Shown here: positions 23,442 through 33,481 of the stretch, piece after piece | Layout: the number at the start of each line of letters is the position of its first letter | How positions within the stretch are numbered: position 1 is the first letter of the stretch | Source of the DNA: Sialis fuliginosa | Taxonomy: Eukaryota; Arthropoda; Insecta; Megaloptera; Sialidae | Length of the DNA stretch: 64,000 nucleotides | Assembly: GCA_961205875.1 (NCBI GenBank) | Contig: OY540822.1 | Span: 4,218,501 to 4,282,500 of the forward strand | Direction: 5' to 3' | Position numbers and translations under genes: made by a program | Notes under the pieces: generated by a model | What the model saw: only the letters and a program-made list of their open reading frames with translations | Databases searched by the model: none | What the model was told of the DNA's origin: nothing

Positions 23442-24027
23442 CAGGGTTGCCAGATTTCTCAAATGCTCTGGCGGGACATAGTCTCCGGGGGGGGGGGGGG
23501 GGGGGGGGATAAACACATTAACATAAATAATAAAACATAAATATTGTGGTATGTTTATTTCATCAAGATGAATTTAAAAAAATCACAATGAGTTAGTAAA
23601 CGCAAATATTTAATGTTTAATACGCATGCTGTTCATTATTGTAGAAAATTTTGGAAACAGATAATTACAGATACTACAATTGTTAAATTGTACTTTTTAT
23701 GAGATTTTTTGAAATTCTACTGTACGTTTTATTAGAAGGATTTATTTTACACAATTTTATGACTGGGCAGTGCAAATTTATGATTCTACCTAATATATCA
23801 TAAAATGTTTACCAAATGTACATTTCGTTTGATAATTTTAAGATGTAAAAAACATCTGTGTTTTATGGACGCCTGAGTTTTGACAAAAAATTCAAACGCA
23901 TGCGTACTAGAATCATTACGGTGTCGAATGATGTTTAAGCGGGACATTTGAATTTTTGAGCGGGACGCGGGACAAGCTATCCTGTAGCGGGACTGTCCCG
24001 CTCCAGGCGGGACGTCTGGCAACCCTG
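23442..24027. mobile_element. Non-autonomous hAT element (MITE), 586 bp
   Basis: Ends CAGGGTTGCCAGA and TCTGGCAACCCTG are inverted repeats. An 8-bp direct repeat TACACAAA occurs at 23434-23441 and 24028-24035. The inner ends carry several copies of GCGGGAC or its complement, the usual subterminal transposase sites of hAT elements. No coding capacity. It sits 21 bases from the next hAT element's target site. Confidence 0.9.
23487..23508. repeat. Run of 22 G
   Basis: An uninterrupted G homopolymer inside the MITE, just after its left subterminal GCGGGAC motif. The length is likely polymorphic or imprecise. Confidence 0.8.
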
Positions 24028-24899
24028 TACACAAATGCACTCTATAACGGCAAGATAGGGATATTCATTTAACATCGATATATCGAATTTATTCGATGTT
24101 TTCCGTACGATATATCGGATTGATTCGATGTTTTGACAAATATTTATTGTATTCGATATATCGATATATATTTATAAAAATATCGAATATTTGCTTTTTT
24201 ATTTTTTTGTCAAATATTTTACATAATTTAAATAAAGATGAAAAAGTAATGGTTGGTATCACTGGAAGAAGAAAAAGAAGAGAGAGACGGTTGTTGTTTT
24301 TGAAGAGTGTTTTTATGACGACAATCACAGAACATATACGACAATAGAGAATACGACAATACGTATTGTGGTTACTTGGTAACTTGGCTTGGTTGTTACA
24401 ATATAAAAGTAAAGCGAAGAAGTGAAGTTAAAATAGCGAAGAATAAAGAAATTTAACATTATGTTTTAAACCTATCAAGAAAAGGCAAATAAATATTAAC
24501 AAACAAGAATATATTAAAAATAATAAATTTTAAAACATTAAGAAATACAGAGAAGATATTATATAGACAGTAAATTGTACGAGAGATAGAAGATTTAAAA
24601 TTAAAACTAAGACATTAATAGATAAAAATCGACGGGAAAGAAGAAACTATAAAATAAATACTTAAAGTGAAACATTGAAAGCCTCATAAAAAAGGTGAAA
24701 AGACAGTTCTATAAATAAAAAATACAATAATCAACATAAATACAAACAATTAACAAATTCAAAAAAGGGAAAAAAACTTTGACAGAAATAAAGCAGCAGA
24801 AGTACGGCGTTTAAGATAAAGGAAAAAGGTAGAAATGAGTATATTTAGTTTACGATTTTTAGAAATTAAAGAAAATAGTTTAGTTTGTTTATCTATCTA

Positions 24900-25231
24900 T
24901 CTATACTAAGGGGGCGTCCATTAATTACGTGAGATCAAAATGGGGTGGGGGGTCCAGCAAAATGTGACCAAATCTCATTTAAAGGGGTGGGGGAGCCATT
25001 GAAAATCTCACGTCATCTTTTTAATTCAAAGAATATACATTATTATTACATATAATATATCAATAACAAATAATATCTCATTTGAGGGAGGAGGGGTCCC
25101 ACCACATCTCATCAAGGGGGAGGGGTCCAAATTCAAAGAAAAAGACCTCACATAATTTATGGACGCCCTCTAATACGAGCTGAAAAATTATATATATATG
25201 TGACGCGGACGAAGTCACGGGGAACAGCTAG
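24900..25231 (+). mobile_element. Helitron-like non-autonomous element, itself interrupted
   Basis: It starts TCTATACTAA and ends ACGCGGACGAAGTCACGGGG, then AACAGCTAG followed by T. A short hairpin just before CTAG with insertion next to T is the Helitron 3' signature, and this particular tail is widespread in insects. After removing the inner MITE only about 70 bases of the element remain. Confidence 0.5.
24910..25170. mobile_element. Harbinger-like MITE, 261 bp
   Basis: Inverted ends GGGGGCGTCCATTAATTACG and its counterpart ATAATTTATGGACGCCCTC flank G-rich internal repeats. TAA lies on both sides (24907-24909 and 25171-25173). A 3-bp TWA duplication and GGG-starting ends fit PIF/Harbinger. 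Confidence 0.7.
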
Positions 25232-25487
25232 TAGTTAGTAATAAATATATTTCCTATTTTATTCTTATAAATGCTATATCATTATAATGAAGTAAGTAGT
25301 TATTCGATATGTTATGTAGCAGTACTTACGTGTATTGCATCAAATCATTTCTTTAGTGTATTTTTCATTTAGTTTTTAAACTTGTAAACAAATTAACTTG
25401 ATAGTGAAGTGACACTACAGACACAAAATAAAATTATGGAGAAAAATAAACATTAATTGATTTGTTATTTTTTTAGTTAATTACAAG

Positions 25488-27134
25488 ATGGCGCCTCTAA
25501 AGAAAAGTCATGTATGGAAATTTTTTACGAAAATTGAGGGAAATGAAAACCTTGTAAAATGTAAAATTTGCCAAAAAACTATTAAATCTTGTGGTAATAC
25601 ATCAAACCTGCTTAGCCACGTAAAAAATATCCACAAGGCTGCCTTTTTAGGTATGAATAAAGAAAATTCGCAAGTGTTGAGCAATGTCAACTTACTAAAT
25701 ATCCACAGTGAAACAATTACCAAAACAAATAAAGCAGACTCTGAACCTACTGTTCCCAGCCCTGAACCACTGCCATCAACAAGTACAGCTGCGTCAAAAT
25801 ATATCCATGTCGATAATCCTGTACCTCCGCCATTAAAACGGCAAAAGTCGATTCATGAAAGTTTCGAAAATATATCTGCTTATTCGGAAAGTGGCAATAA
25901 AACTTTGAAAATCAATAATGCCCTCATCTACATGATTTGCAAAGATAATCAACCTTTCACGATTGTAGAAAATGACAGATTTCGTAATCTTATGAAAGTA
26001 ACTGCACCGCATTACAAGCTTCCAAGTAAGACAACATTGACTCGCTGGGTTGATGACAAATATGATGCGTTATCAGCTGTGTTTAAAAATAAATTAAAAA
26101 CTGTAGAAAATATAACACTTACAACCGATATGTGGACAGAAACAATGAGTATGAGAAGCTTTCTTGGAATTACAGGTCACTTTGGTATATGTACCGAATT
26201 TTTTTCTATTACTCTTGGAGTATATCAGTCATTTGAACGTAACACTTCGGATCATATTGCTGAGATGCTTCTGAGTTCTTGTTCTGAATGGGGCATTGAC
26301 GTTGATAAAGTTTCGGCTGTAGTAACGGATAACGCAGCATCTATGATTAAGGCGGTCGACCTGGCCTTTGGTAAAAAACACATACCGTGTTTTGCGCATA
26401 CTTTAAATTTAGTTGCGCAAAATGCGATACAACACTGTCCAGAATTACAAAATCTAATAACTAAGGTCAAGACCATTGTAACATGGTTCAAGCAAAGTAA
26501 TACAGCAAGCAATGAATTAAGAAAAGCCACAGAAAAAGAAACAAAGTTAATTCAAGAAGTTTCAACAAGATGGAACAGCACTTATTATATGATTGAGAGA
26601 TTTTTAGAGTTACGCATTGTAATCAATGATATAATATTTCGTTATAGAACAGCTCCACCTATGCTCAATGCATCAGAACTGTCAGTTCTTTCTTCTGTGT
26701 TACTAGTCTTAAGGCCGCTCGAAGCTGCTACTAAAGAAGTTTCTGGAGACAGATACTGCACCAGCAGCAAGGTGATTCCGTTACTTCATTGCTTAGTTTT
26801 AAAAACCCAACCTCTCCAATTGAAAGACTCACTTGCCAATGAATTGAAATCGTTTGTGCTTAATGAAATTGAAAAAAGAATGGGCGCTATCGAGAGAGTA
26901 AATCCACTCGCCATAGCAACTCTATTGGATCCCAGATATAAAAAAAATCACTTCAGAGACGCACTTGCTTGCTCTACAGCAGTCGCAAAAATTAAAGACT
27001 TTATGAAAAATACTACACAAAATGTCGAAATGTCCGAATCAGATTCTGATCAATCTGAAAAACAAGAAGAGAGCTTTTCCTTATGGGATAATCACCAACG
27101 CAACATTGCAATAGGAAAAAAAAGTATTCGATAA
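25488..27134 (+). CDS. hAT transposase with BED zinc finger, C-terminally truncated
   Basis: The ATG follows a 3' splice-like TTACAAG. Its 548 codons run without a stop. A BED finger is near residues 8-50 (CKICQ...HVKNIH). The RNase-H core has LTTDMWTETMSMRSFLG (D214), VVTDNAASM (D281), CFAHTLNLVAQ (C301-x2-H304) and STRWNSTYYMIERF (E370). It ends at FSLWDNHQRNIAIGKKSIR, just after the LW block, so the C-terminal hAT dimerisation domain is missing and the frame runs into the element's right end. Full-length relatives are some 100 residues longer. It would bind and cut the element's own ends, but without the C-terminus it is probably inactive or a dominant-negative/regulatory form. Confidence 0.9.
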   Translation: MAPLKKSHVWKFFTKIEGNENLVKCKICQKTIKSCGNTSNLLSHVKNIHKAAFLGMNKENSQVLSNVNLLNIHSETITKTNKADSEPTVPSPEPLPSTSTAASKYIHVDNPVPPPLKRQKSIHESFENISAYSESGNKTLKINNALIYMICKDNQPFTIVENDRFRNLMKVTAPHYKLPSKTTLTRWVDDKYDALSAVFKNKLKTVENITLTTDMWTETMSMRSFLGITGHFGICTEFFSITLGVYQSFERNTSDHIAEMLLSSCSEWGIDVDKVSAVVTDNAASMIKAVDLAFGKKHIPCFAHTLNLVAQNAIQHCPELQNLITKVKTIVTWFKQSNTASNELRKATEKETKLIQEVSTRWNSTYYMIERFLELRIVINDIIFRYRTAPPMLNASELSVLSSVLLVLRPLEAATKEVSGDRYCTSSKVIPLLHCLVLKTQPLQLKDSLANELKSFVLNEIEKRMGAIERVNPLAIATLLDPRYKKNHFRDALACSTAVAKIKDFMKNTTQNVEMSESDSDQSEKQEESFSLWDNHQRNIAIGKKSIR

Positions 27135-27253
27135 AAATATCGATTTTTCGATTTTTTTAGCGATATATCGATAAACATCGATGCTGGGATCCGATATTTT
27201 ACATCGAATATAAATATCGATATATTTTTTAAGTGGACACCCCTACGGCAAGA

Positions 27254-27713
27254 TGTCGTCTGGGGTTTGAGTGGGGGACACAGCGCGTGACGTCAGTCCA
27301 TGCTACGTCACTACTGGGGCATTTCATGTGAAGCGGACAACGAAAAAAAAGTGAGGTTCTGAAATATGTTCATATTAGGCGTATTTGTACTTCTAGAGGA
27401 TATGAACATGTACACATAATATTTTTTTTATTTGAGGTTTAGTTGTCAAGTTATGGGATTCTAAAGATTGACCTGATTGACGGAAGGGTTTTTTTGGATT
27501 TTTTTTTTTCATATTGACGCCGTTTTTAATAAATTAATAAATGTAGTATTTTGAATCGAAAATTTACTGTTCTTTTTGATTTTTAAATCAGATTCCAAAT
27601 TTGAACTTTTTTCTAGTGTTAAACCGGAAGTAAATATTTCAAATAAAATTTTTAATAACTTCGACCATTTTAATTTCAATTTTTTTACTTCAAAATAAAG
27701 CTTAATATATATA
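27254..27713. other. Non-coding flank
   Basis: AT-rich, no gene or repeat recognised. Confidence 0.4.
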
Positions 27714-27721
27714 AATTTTAC

Positions 27722-28574
27722 CAGGGCTTCGAACCGTTATTTTTTTCGTTTCGGTTTTCGTTCCGCAAAAAATAACGGTTTTTCCGGTTTTCGGTTCAGC
27801 TCCGGGTGATTAATTAAAAAAAAATGTTCTACCATAATTAAGAATATTTTATGGTACTTGTATGATAGTCCGAACGATAATAGGCATGATGCCAGTAACA
27901 AAGTATCACTGAAATTAAGATTTTAAATAATGAAATAAGTTTAAAAAATTCTAAAAAATGTATTTATTTTTATATTAAAAGCGAGATTAATATGATTTTT
28001 GTTAAAATAAAAACACAAAATACAGCAATCCGCCATGTTTGATAAAACACCAGTCAGAGTGGATGACGTCACGGCTACGTTAACGTCATTTTTGTTTCAT
28101 TAATATCTGCACTGTTTATAAATTATTTTGTGGTTTTAAATTATCAATTTGCTCAGTTTTGTGTTACCAAAAGTAAAACCAATAAACATTAGCGATGGAA
28201 CAAGGATTTATTATTGTTGACAAGGAGTGTTTACATAGGCGTGACGTCAAAAATACGCCATGACACCTGCGAGCGTTTTGGCGTCAAATTCAAAATTAGT
28301 TTTAAAAGGGTCAATTTTTGTGATTAAACCTTTAATTTCTGCAGAAATAAGCATTTTTTGGAAATAAGAGACACGTAAGATCATCATAACATAGTTTTTT
28401 AAAATTAGGCATCATGCCTATTGAAGTGGGAAATAAGATCATGTTAACGCGCGTATATTAACATGTACTGAACCGAAAAAACCGATATTTTTATTTCGGT
28501 TCTGTTCCGGCTTTCGTTCCGGCAAAAAATAACGGTTTTTCCGGTTTTCGGTTCAGTTCCGGTTCGAAGCCCTG
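27722..28574. mobile_element. Non-autonomous hAT element (MITE), 853 bp
   Basis: Ends CAGGGCTTCGAACCG and CGGTTCGAAGCCCTG, with AATTTTAC duplicated at 27714-27721 and 28575-28582. The first and last ~90 bases contain repeats of TTTTCGGTT and AAAATAACGGTTTTTCCGG. The interior is AT-rich with short GC patches and no open frame. Confidence 0.92.
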
Positions 28575-28582
28575 AATTTTAC

Positions 28583-29072
28583 CATAAAAATTTCAGAATG
28601 GGATCTAAATTAGTTTAGGAGATACATTAATTAGAGTACGTACATGTCGCATTGAGCGATGTACCTGTAGCCCAATCATTTTAGATTTTTTCACGAAAAA
28701 AACTGCCGTATTGAAACTTTTGACGCAGTTGTGTGTCCCTGGCGGAGTAGATGTTGAAATCACACTCTTACCTATAAATTAACTACCGGAAGTGTCCGCC
28801 ATCTTGGATTTTGTGTTTTTGTCTATTTGAGCGCGTATTTTACATTTCTCAATAAAAAGGTTAATAACAATTTTGTAGAGAATTTAATTCTCTGCAATCT
28901 TTATAAAGTCAATATTGTTGAAAAAAAATTATTTATTGCTAATAATAAGCAAAAAGTATTAAAAAGTTGAAGAGTGGCGCAGATTTTCCAATTTTTGTGC
29001 CATTTTTATTGAAAATTGAAAATAAGTGACATATTTAATTGACAAAGTTTTAGAGCACTCAATTTCCAACAG
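28583..29072. other. Non-coding stretch
   Basis: No gene. Contains several T-runs and a TTGACGCAGTTGTGTGTCCC patch of unknown origin. Confidence 0.4.
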
Positions 29073-29326
29073 CCTGAGTATGTAGCACTTTGAAAATTTA
29101 TGATCATATGAAAACTTTATGAAATATTATTTTTTTAGGTAACGACGAGCGAGTCTTAGCGCGCTTGCTTGAACGTATCACTGCGCGACTGTGTCGGAGC
29201 GTTCAACGTTTACTGCAGTGATACGTCCAAGCAAGCGCGCTAAGACTCGCGCGTCGTTACCTAAAAAATTAATATTTCATAAAGTTTTCATATGATCATA
29301 AATTTTCAAAGTGCTACATACTCAGG
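29073..29326. repeat. 254-bp near-perfect palindrome
   Basis: Arms of about 112 bases (29073-29184 and 29215-29326) are in exact register around a 30-base loop. The outer part is AT-rich and the inner part is GC-rich (GCAAGCGCGCTAAGACTCGC). Transcription would give a very stable hairpin. No flanking direct repeat is obvious. The size is almost the same as the palindrome at 48.1 kb, although the sequences are unrelated. Confidence 0.9.
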
Positions 29327-29667
29327 AATGATTAAGCTACAACATATATTTTATTTTTAAAATTCAGAGTTGACATGTACCCCAAATTTTCAGTTAAACT
29401 TTATAAATAAAAAAAATATATTTAAACAAAGTTTTGTGCAGCAAAATATTTTTTAAAATAAATTATATACATTTTCCTACAAAATTGATCCCTTGTATTT
29501 TTGATAGTTTTTGAGACATTTCGTTTTTAAAAAAAAGAGTCAAATTTTCAAAAGTCGATATTTTTGGGAGGAATTTTTTTTTCGATCGGTAACAACAACA
29601 AAAAAAGTGTGCAGTTATTTATGGAATGACCGATATTCAAAAATACCGTATTCTTGCTTCATAAGTT

Positions 29668-30625
29668 AATGACTGGTTTGACGTCTTCAATACGAGAGTA
29701 GCAGCAACAGATTCACGTGAAAGAGTTAAGGCATACGAGCTTGCTAAGCTAACTCAAGATCAAATCATAGCTCAGATGAAAAACGTAATTTTGAATCTCA
29801 AAGTATGAAATTCAAAAACTAGCCTTCCTTTTTAAAAAGAAATTTTGATCAGCTCCATTGCCGTTGTTGTTTGATGACCTTGTAAGTAAATATAAAATTA
29901 GTTATCTGTTAACAAACAGACTCAATCAGGACCCGTTGGAAGGATTTTTTAGAATTATAAGAGCAATCGGCGGACTACACGATCATGCTACGGCGCTCGA
30001 ATTTAAATTTCGTTTAAGAAATTATTTGTTGGGACGGAATGAAACAATAATGTCGCAGTCAATGAATGTAATGCAAAATGATGTAGAAAATAACACCAAT
30101 GGTTTTAAAGATATGCCAATTGATTTTGAATATGCCAACGACTTTGGAACTGCAGATGAGCCTACAACAATTTCAAGTAGTTTGTTGCAGCACATTATTG
30201 AAGAACCCCAAGAAGCAATGGAAACCGATTTTGAAAGTACTCTTACAGAGATTGAATATGATGGGATCGAAAATATAGCGGGGTATATAGCATTCAAACT
30301 GCGTAAGAAAGAAAGCCTAGGAGCTCCAACCAGTCAACATCTTCATTCAACTTTTTCGTGGACTGATCACTTATCAGAGGGAGGCCTGTATAAACCAAAT
30401 CCAAATTTCTTAAAGGATATTTATAAATTAGAAAAAAAATTTGATGCTTACAATGGTTCTGAGCTAAAATGTGAACCAAGCTATATTAAAACCTTAATAC
30501 AAAATTCAAAAAATGTAAATTGTAGTATTGAAGCAAAATTCTTTCGATGCAAGATGAATTTCAGAATCCGAATTTTAAATCGTAAAATTGTTGAATTACA
30601 AAACACAAAAAAGGAAGATTATTAA
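29668..30625 (+). pseudogene. P-element/THAP9-type transposase, C-terminal part
   Basis: A broken leader (NDWFDVFNTRVAATDSRERV, 29670-29807) precedes an open frame with YLLTNRLNQDPLEGFFRIIR, GGLHDHATALEFKFRLRNYL, NIAGYIAFKLRKKES, TFSWTDHLSEGGLYKPN and AKFFRCKMNFRIRILNRK. This order is the C-terminal region of P-element and THAP9 transposases. The THAP DNA-binding finger and the N-terminal catalytic part are not in the window. The 255-codon frame is open, but its listed start is not a genuine start. The palindrome just upstream may be part of the same element or an unrelated insertion. Confidence 0.85.
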
Positions 30626-30639
30626 AACTGTTAACTAGT

Positions 30640-30700
30640 GTCCAACCGAACATTTGGCTTCGGCCAAAATAAGGTCGAAGGTTTGGCCGAAGCCGAAGGT
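30640..30700. repeat. Short dyad-rich repeat end
   Basis: TAGTGTCCAACCGAACATTT and TTTGGCTTCGGCCAAA / TTTGGCCGAAGCCGAAGG form inverted motifs in 60 bases. It looks like one end of a MITE; no partner found. Confidence 0.4.
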
Positions 30701-31346
30701 TGAACTATATAATAAAGTATAGTATGGTAAAGTATTTTTTGCGGTAGATACGTTACACAGAAAACCGTATATAATAAAAAATCAGACAAAAATTAGGGAA
30801 AAAGAAATAGATAGATACATTTCTTGGTTTTGGCTTTCTACAAAGGATTAAGAGAGGCAGAGATACGTTCCGTATTTTTTTAAAACCGCATAAAATCAAA
30901 AAAATGAGTTAAAATAAACCAAAAATCGTATAAAAAAGTTTCTGAAAATTCATTTCCAAGTAAAGATTTTTTTCACTATTACTTTTGAAGATATGCTGTA
31001 AGTATTGTATAATCAGTAAATGTTAGTATGAATAACCCATGATACTATTTCAAAAATTATTAAAACTGTTAACTAAATCAAAATAAAATAAATTTAAAAT
31101 TCTAATAAAAATTTTATTTGTAAAATCTACAAGAAAACAATCCTTTTTTAATTATAATTCAAAACATAAATTAAAATGGAAAATCAAAAGTTAGTATGAA
31201 TACTCTCATATAAAAATTCAAATTTTTGTCACCTTATGACGCGATGCGCAGAACGAAACCAGTTTCGTACAGCTACCGAGCATACCTTGTATACTTATAT
31301 CGATGATGATATAGAAACCAAAGATAAATTTCACAACGCAAATAAT

Positions 31347-31440
31347 AACTGTCTATTAGAGATCGATTATAATGTTTACATTGATCTTGTCTTAATATCA
31401 TGACTTAGCAATCTCTACTGATCTATTTATATACATCTCC
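31347..31440 (+). repeat. Copy of a dispersed repeat also at 38179-38283
   Basis: AACTGTCTATTAGAGATCGA and onward through CTACTGATCTATTTATATAC is shared with the region right of the hAT MITE at 37.5-38.2 kb. This copy is not interrupted, so it shows the sequence across that MITE's insertion site. Confidence 0.7.
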
Positions 31441-31469
31441 TTTCTTAAATAACTAATATTCTTATTTAT

Positions 31470-31600
31470 ATATAATTTAATCTGTCAGGTTGTTTGATTA
31501 TTCTGCCTCTCGAGGAAATAGAAACAATTTCATTATTTTTAACATTTTTAATAATTTCATTCTTTACAACATTTTCATTATTTTTACCATTTTCAACAAT
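31470..31600 (-). pseudogene. Possible Copia-type integrase-RT linker fragment
   Basis: On the minus strand an asparagine-rich run leads to SISSRGRIIKQPDRLNYI. The S.RGR.IK.PDRL motif is typical of the junction between integrase and reverse transcriptase in Copia elements. Only about 40 codons are present. Confidence 0.4.
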
Positions 31601-32320
31601 TAGTCCAGTAACTTTGTCGCCTGAATGTATGGGGTAGTATGCGTTAAATCCGGTAGTTCTGATTTTTTGCAGACTTGTTTATGATGTTGGCCTAATGAAT
31701 AATCCAAGTTTGTGACCTCGAGCGCCGAACGCAACTTTGTCAAAAATCGAAAAAACCGCGAAAAAATCGTTATTTTTTCAAATTTTGGCGATTATTACCC
31801 TAAAGGACTGGTTTTTGAAAAAACTTTTTTAGAACGTTTTTAAAGTAGACTAAATTTGCTACAATATGATACTAGAATTGTCTCTGTAGACCCAATAGTT
31901 TCCGAGATTAAGCCTTTCAAAGTTTATCATTTTTTTCGAACTTCGCAATTTTTTGCAATATTTTAGACGTCACTCAAATAACTCTAGCGGGATGAAGTTC
32001 CAATTACCTCCGACGGAGTGTGCTAGTATTGCTCGTGTGAAGTCACGAATCGGAACCTAGCAACTGGTCCCCAGTGCTCCGCCATCTTGTCTATTTTGCT
32101 ACCTTACCGTGGTTACAGAAACAGCATTAAATATAAAGTTGATCATTCCAGGATCTTCCAGGACCTCTTCTAGTGAGTCGTTCACAATTATCTCTGATAA
32201 TGAAAACATGTCAACATTGTCGTCACGTAATATTAGATTAAGATTAAATAAACTGGTAAAGTTTTAATTTTTGTCTTCTTAGATAAACTTAGAATTTAAT
32301 TTATTATTATTGGCATACAC

Positions 32321-32323
<3 letters not shown>

Positions 32324-32360
<37 letters not shown>
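32324..32360. repeat. (TTA)n microsatellite
   Basis: About 12 TTA units inside the element, upstream of the coding frame. Confidence 0.85.
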
Positions 32361-32437
32361 ATAGTTATAATACAACAGAACATTTAAAATATTATATGGT
32401 ATGGTGATGAACTATAAAGCCAAAATTTCATGCCTAA

Positions 32438-33481
32438 GTACTCCAAGCAGAGGAAGATGCTGATAGGCTCATCATCACTACAGCTGTAACTGCTGTCTCT
32501 ACCTATGATATAGTGATAGTCGTTGGTGAGGACATTGACTTGCTGATCATCCTTACTGCGATCTCAAACCAACGTGAAATTTTTTACAATAAATGTGGAA
32601 GAGGCAAAGCATCAGATGTCATGTATTCCAGCATCGCTTCTTCAAAATCCTCTTTGAAATCAGAGCTTTTCCTCTTCATCCATGCCTTTAGTGGTTGTGA
32701 CTCGACATCCTGCTTCTTTGGCTTAGGGAAGATGCAAATGATGTACATAGTCGAAAAAAATCCGGACGTTGAAAAGCAAGCTGCGATTTTTCTCGACACC
32801 AACTCTACACCTGACGAGATAGCACCAGCAGGAGAGCGAGTCACAATTGCTCTATACGGAGGCAACCCCAACACCCATAACTTTGACGAGCTGCGGTACC
32901 AACTATTCGCCAGGGCTGCGACGAAAACCAGCTTCAATCTAGCCAGGTTACCTCCTACACGAGACTGCTCGATTTCACTCCTTGCGGACATACCATCAGG
33001 TAAAAATTTGTCCTTGCATCAGTTACATATCATTCATCATTTTCTATTCTCATGTACAATCTTCTTAAAGGTACAGGCGTGGTTGGGGGTCACACTGAAC
33101 CCTCTCTCCTGGGGGTGGATATCCACGCCACAAGGCCTCAACCCCAAAATGATGACCAGAGATGCAGCCCCACAACACCTCTTGCGGATGATTTCTTGTG
33201 GCTGCACGAAGGGTTGTGGGAACGCGTGCAGCTGCAGGAAGGCAGGATTAAAATGCTCATCAGTCTGCAGGCACTGCAGCGGGGCCTCTTGTGACAATAT
33301 ACCTGATGTTGCAAAAGTAGATATCCCAGAAGGCGACGATCTGTCCGATGTCGAAATGGAGGATGACTTGTGGGCACAAGACGTCGACGATTCATCACCA
33401 TCCCCTGATGGGGATATGCCATCCCAATACGTCCAGATACGGACGAACCTCAACCGGGACCTTTCAAGAGGGTTAAATTAA
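32438..33481 (+). CDS. PIN/FEN1-like nuclease-type domain plus tesmin/TSO1-like CXC domain
   Basis: The frame is open from 32438 (after a TAA) to 33481, about 347 codons. It has no good ATG at its start, so upstream exons are probably missing or spliced. The N-terminal part reads EEDADRLIITTAV, IVIVVGEDIDLLIILTA, FIHAFSGCDSTSCFFGLGK. The spacing of these acidic blocks (EADxLI, xxEDxDLL, GCDxxS) resembles the PIN/FEN1 nuclease fold. It continues with LRYQLFARAATK, LARLPPTRD, VQAWLGVTLNP, then a cysteine cluster CGCTKGCGNACSCRKAGLKC SSVC-type (CXC, DNA-binding) and an acidic tail. I recognise the same architecture as a repeated unnamed insect protein. The nuclease assignment is inference. Confidence 0.7.
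   Translation, partial: VLQAEEDADRLIITTAVTAVSTYDIVIVVGEDIDLLIILTAISNQREIFYNKCGRGKASDVMYSSIASSKSSLKSELFLFIHAFSGCDSTSCFFGLGKMQMMYIVEKNPDVEKQAAIFLDTNSTPDEIAPAGERVTIALYGGNPNTHNFDELRYQLFARAATKTSFNLARLPPTRDCSISLLADIPSGKNLSLHQLHIIHHFLFSCTIFLKVQAWLGVTLNPLSWGWISTPQGLNPKMMTRDAAPQHLLRMISCGCTKGCGNACSCRKAGLKCSSVCRHCSGASCDNIPDVAKVDIPEGDDLSDVEMEDDLWAQDVDDSSPSPDGDMPSQYVQIRTNLNRDLSRGLN

Larger units (their letters stand above)
24056..27245 (+). mobile_element. hAT element with BED-finger transposase and ATCGAT-rich ends
   Basis: The ends TAGGGATATTCATTT and AAGTGGACACCCCTA are imperfect inverted repeats. An 8-bp duplication CGGCAAGA flanks them (24048-24055 and 27246-27253). Both inner ends hold clusters of ATCGAT, ATATCGATA and TCGAT (24078-24190 and 27127-27225). 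The element holds one long transposase frame, and a Helitron-like insert lies between the left end and that frame. The ends and duplication are nearly clean, so the insertion is relatively young. Confidence 0.93.

Noticed and set aside
32584-33453. Long minus-strand frames opposite the PIN/CXC gene
   Set aside because: They are shadows of the plus-strand gene; the plus frame has coherent nuclease-like and cysteine motifs.
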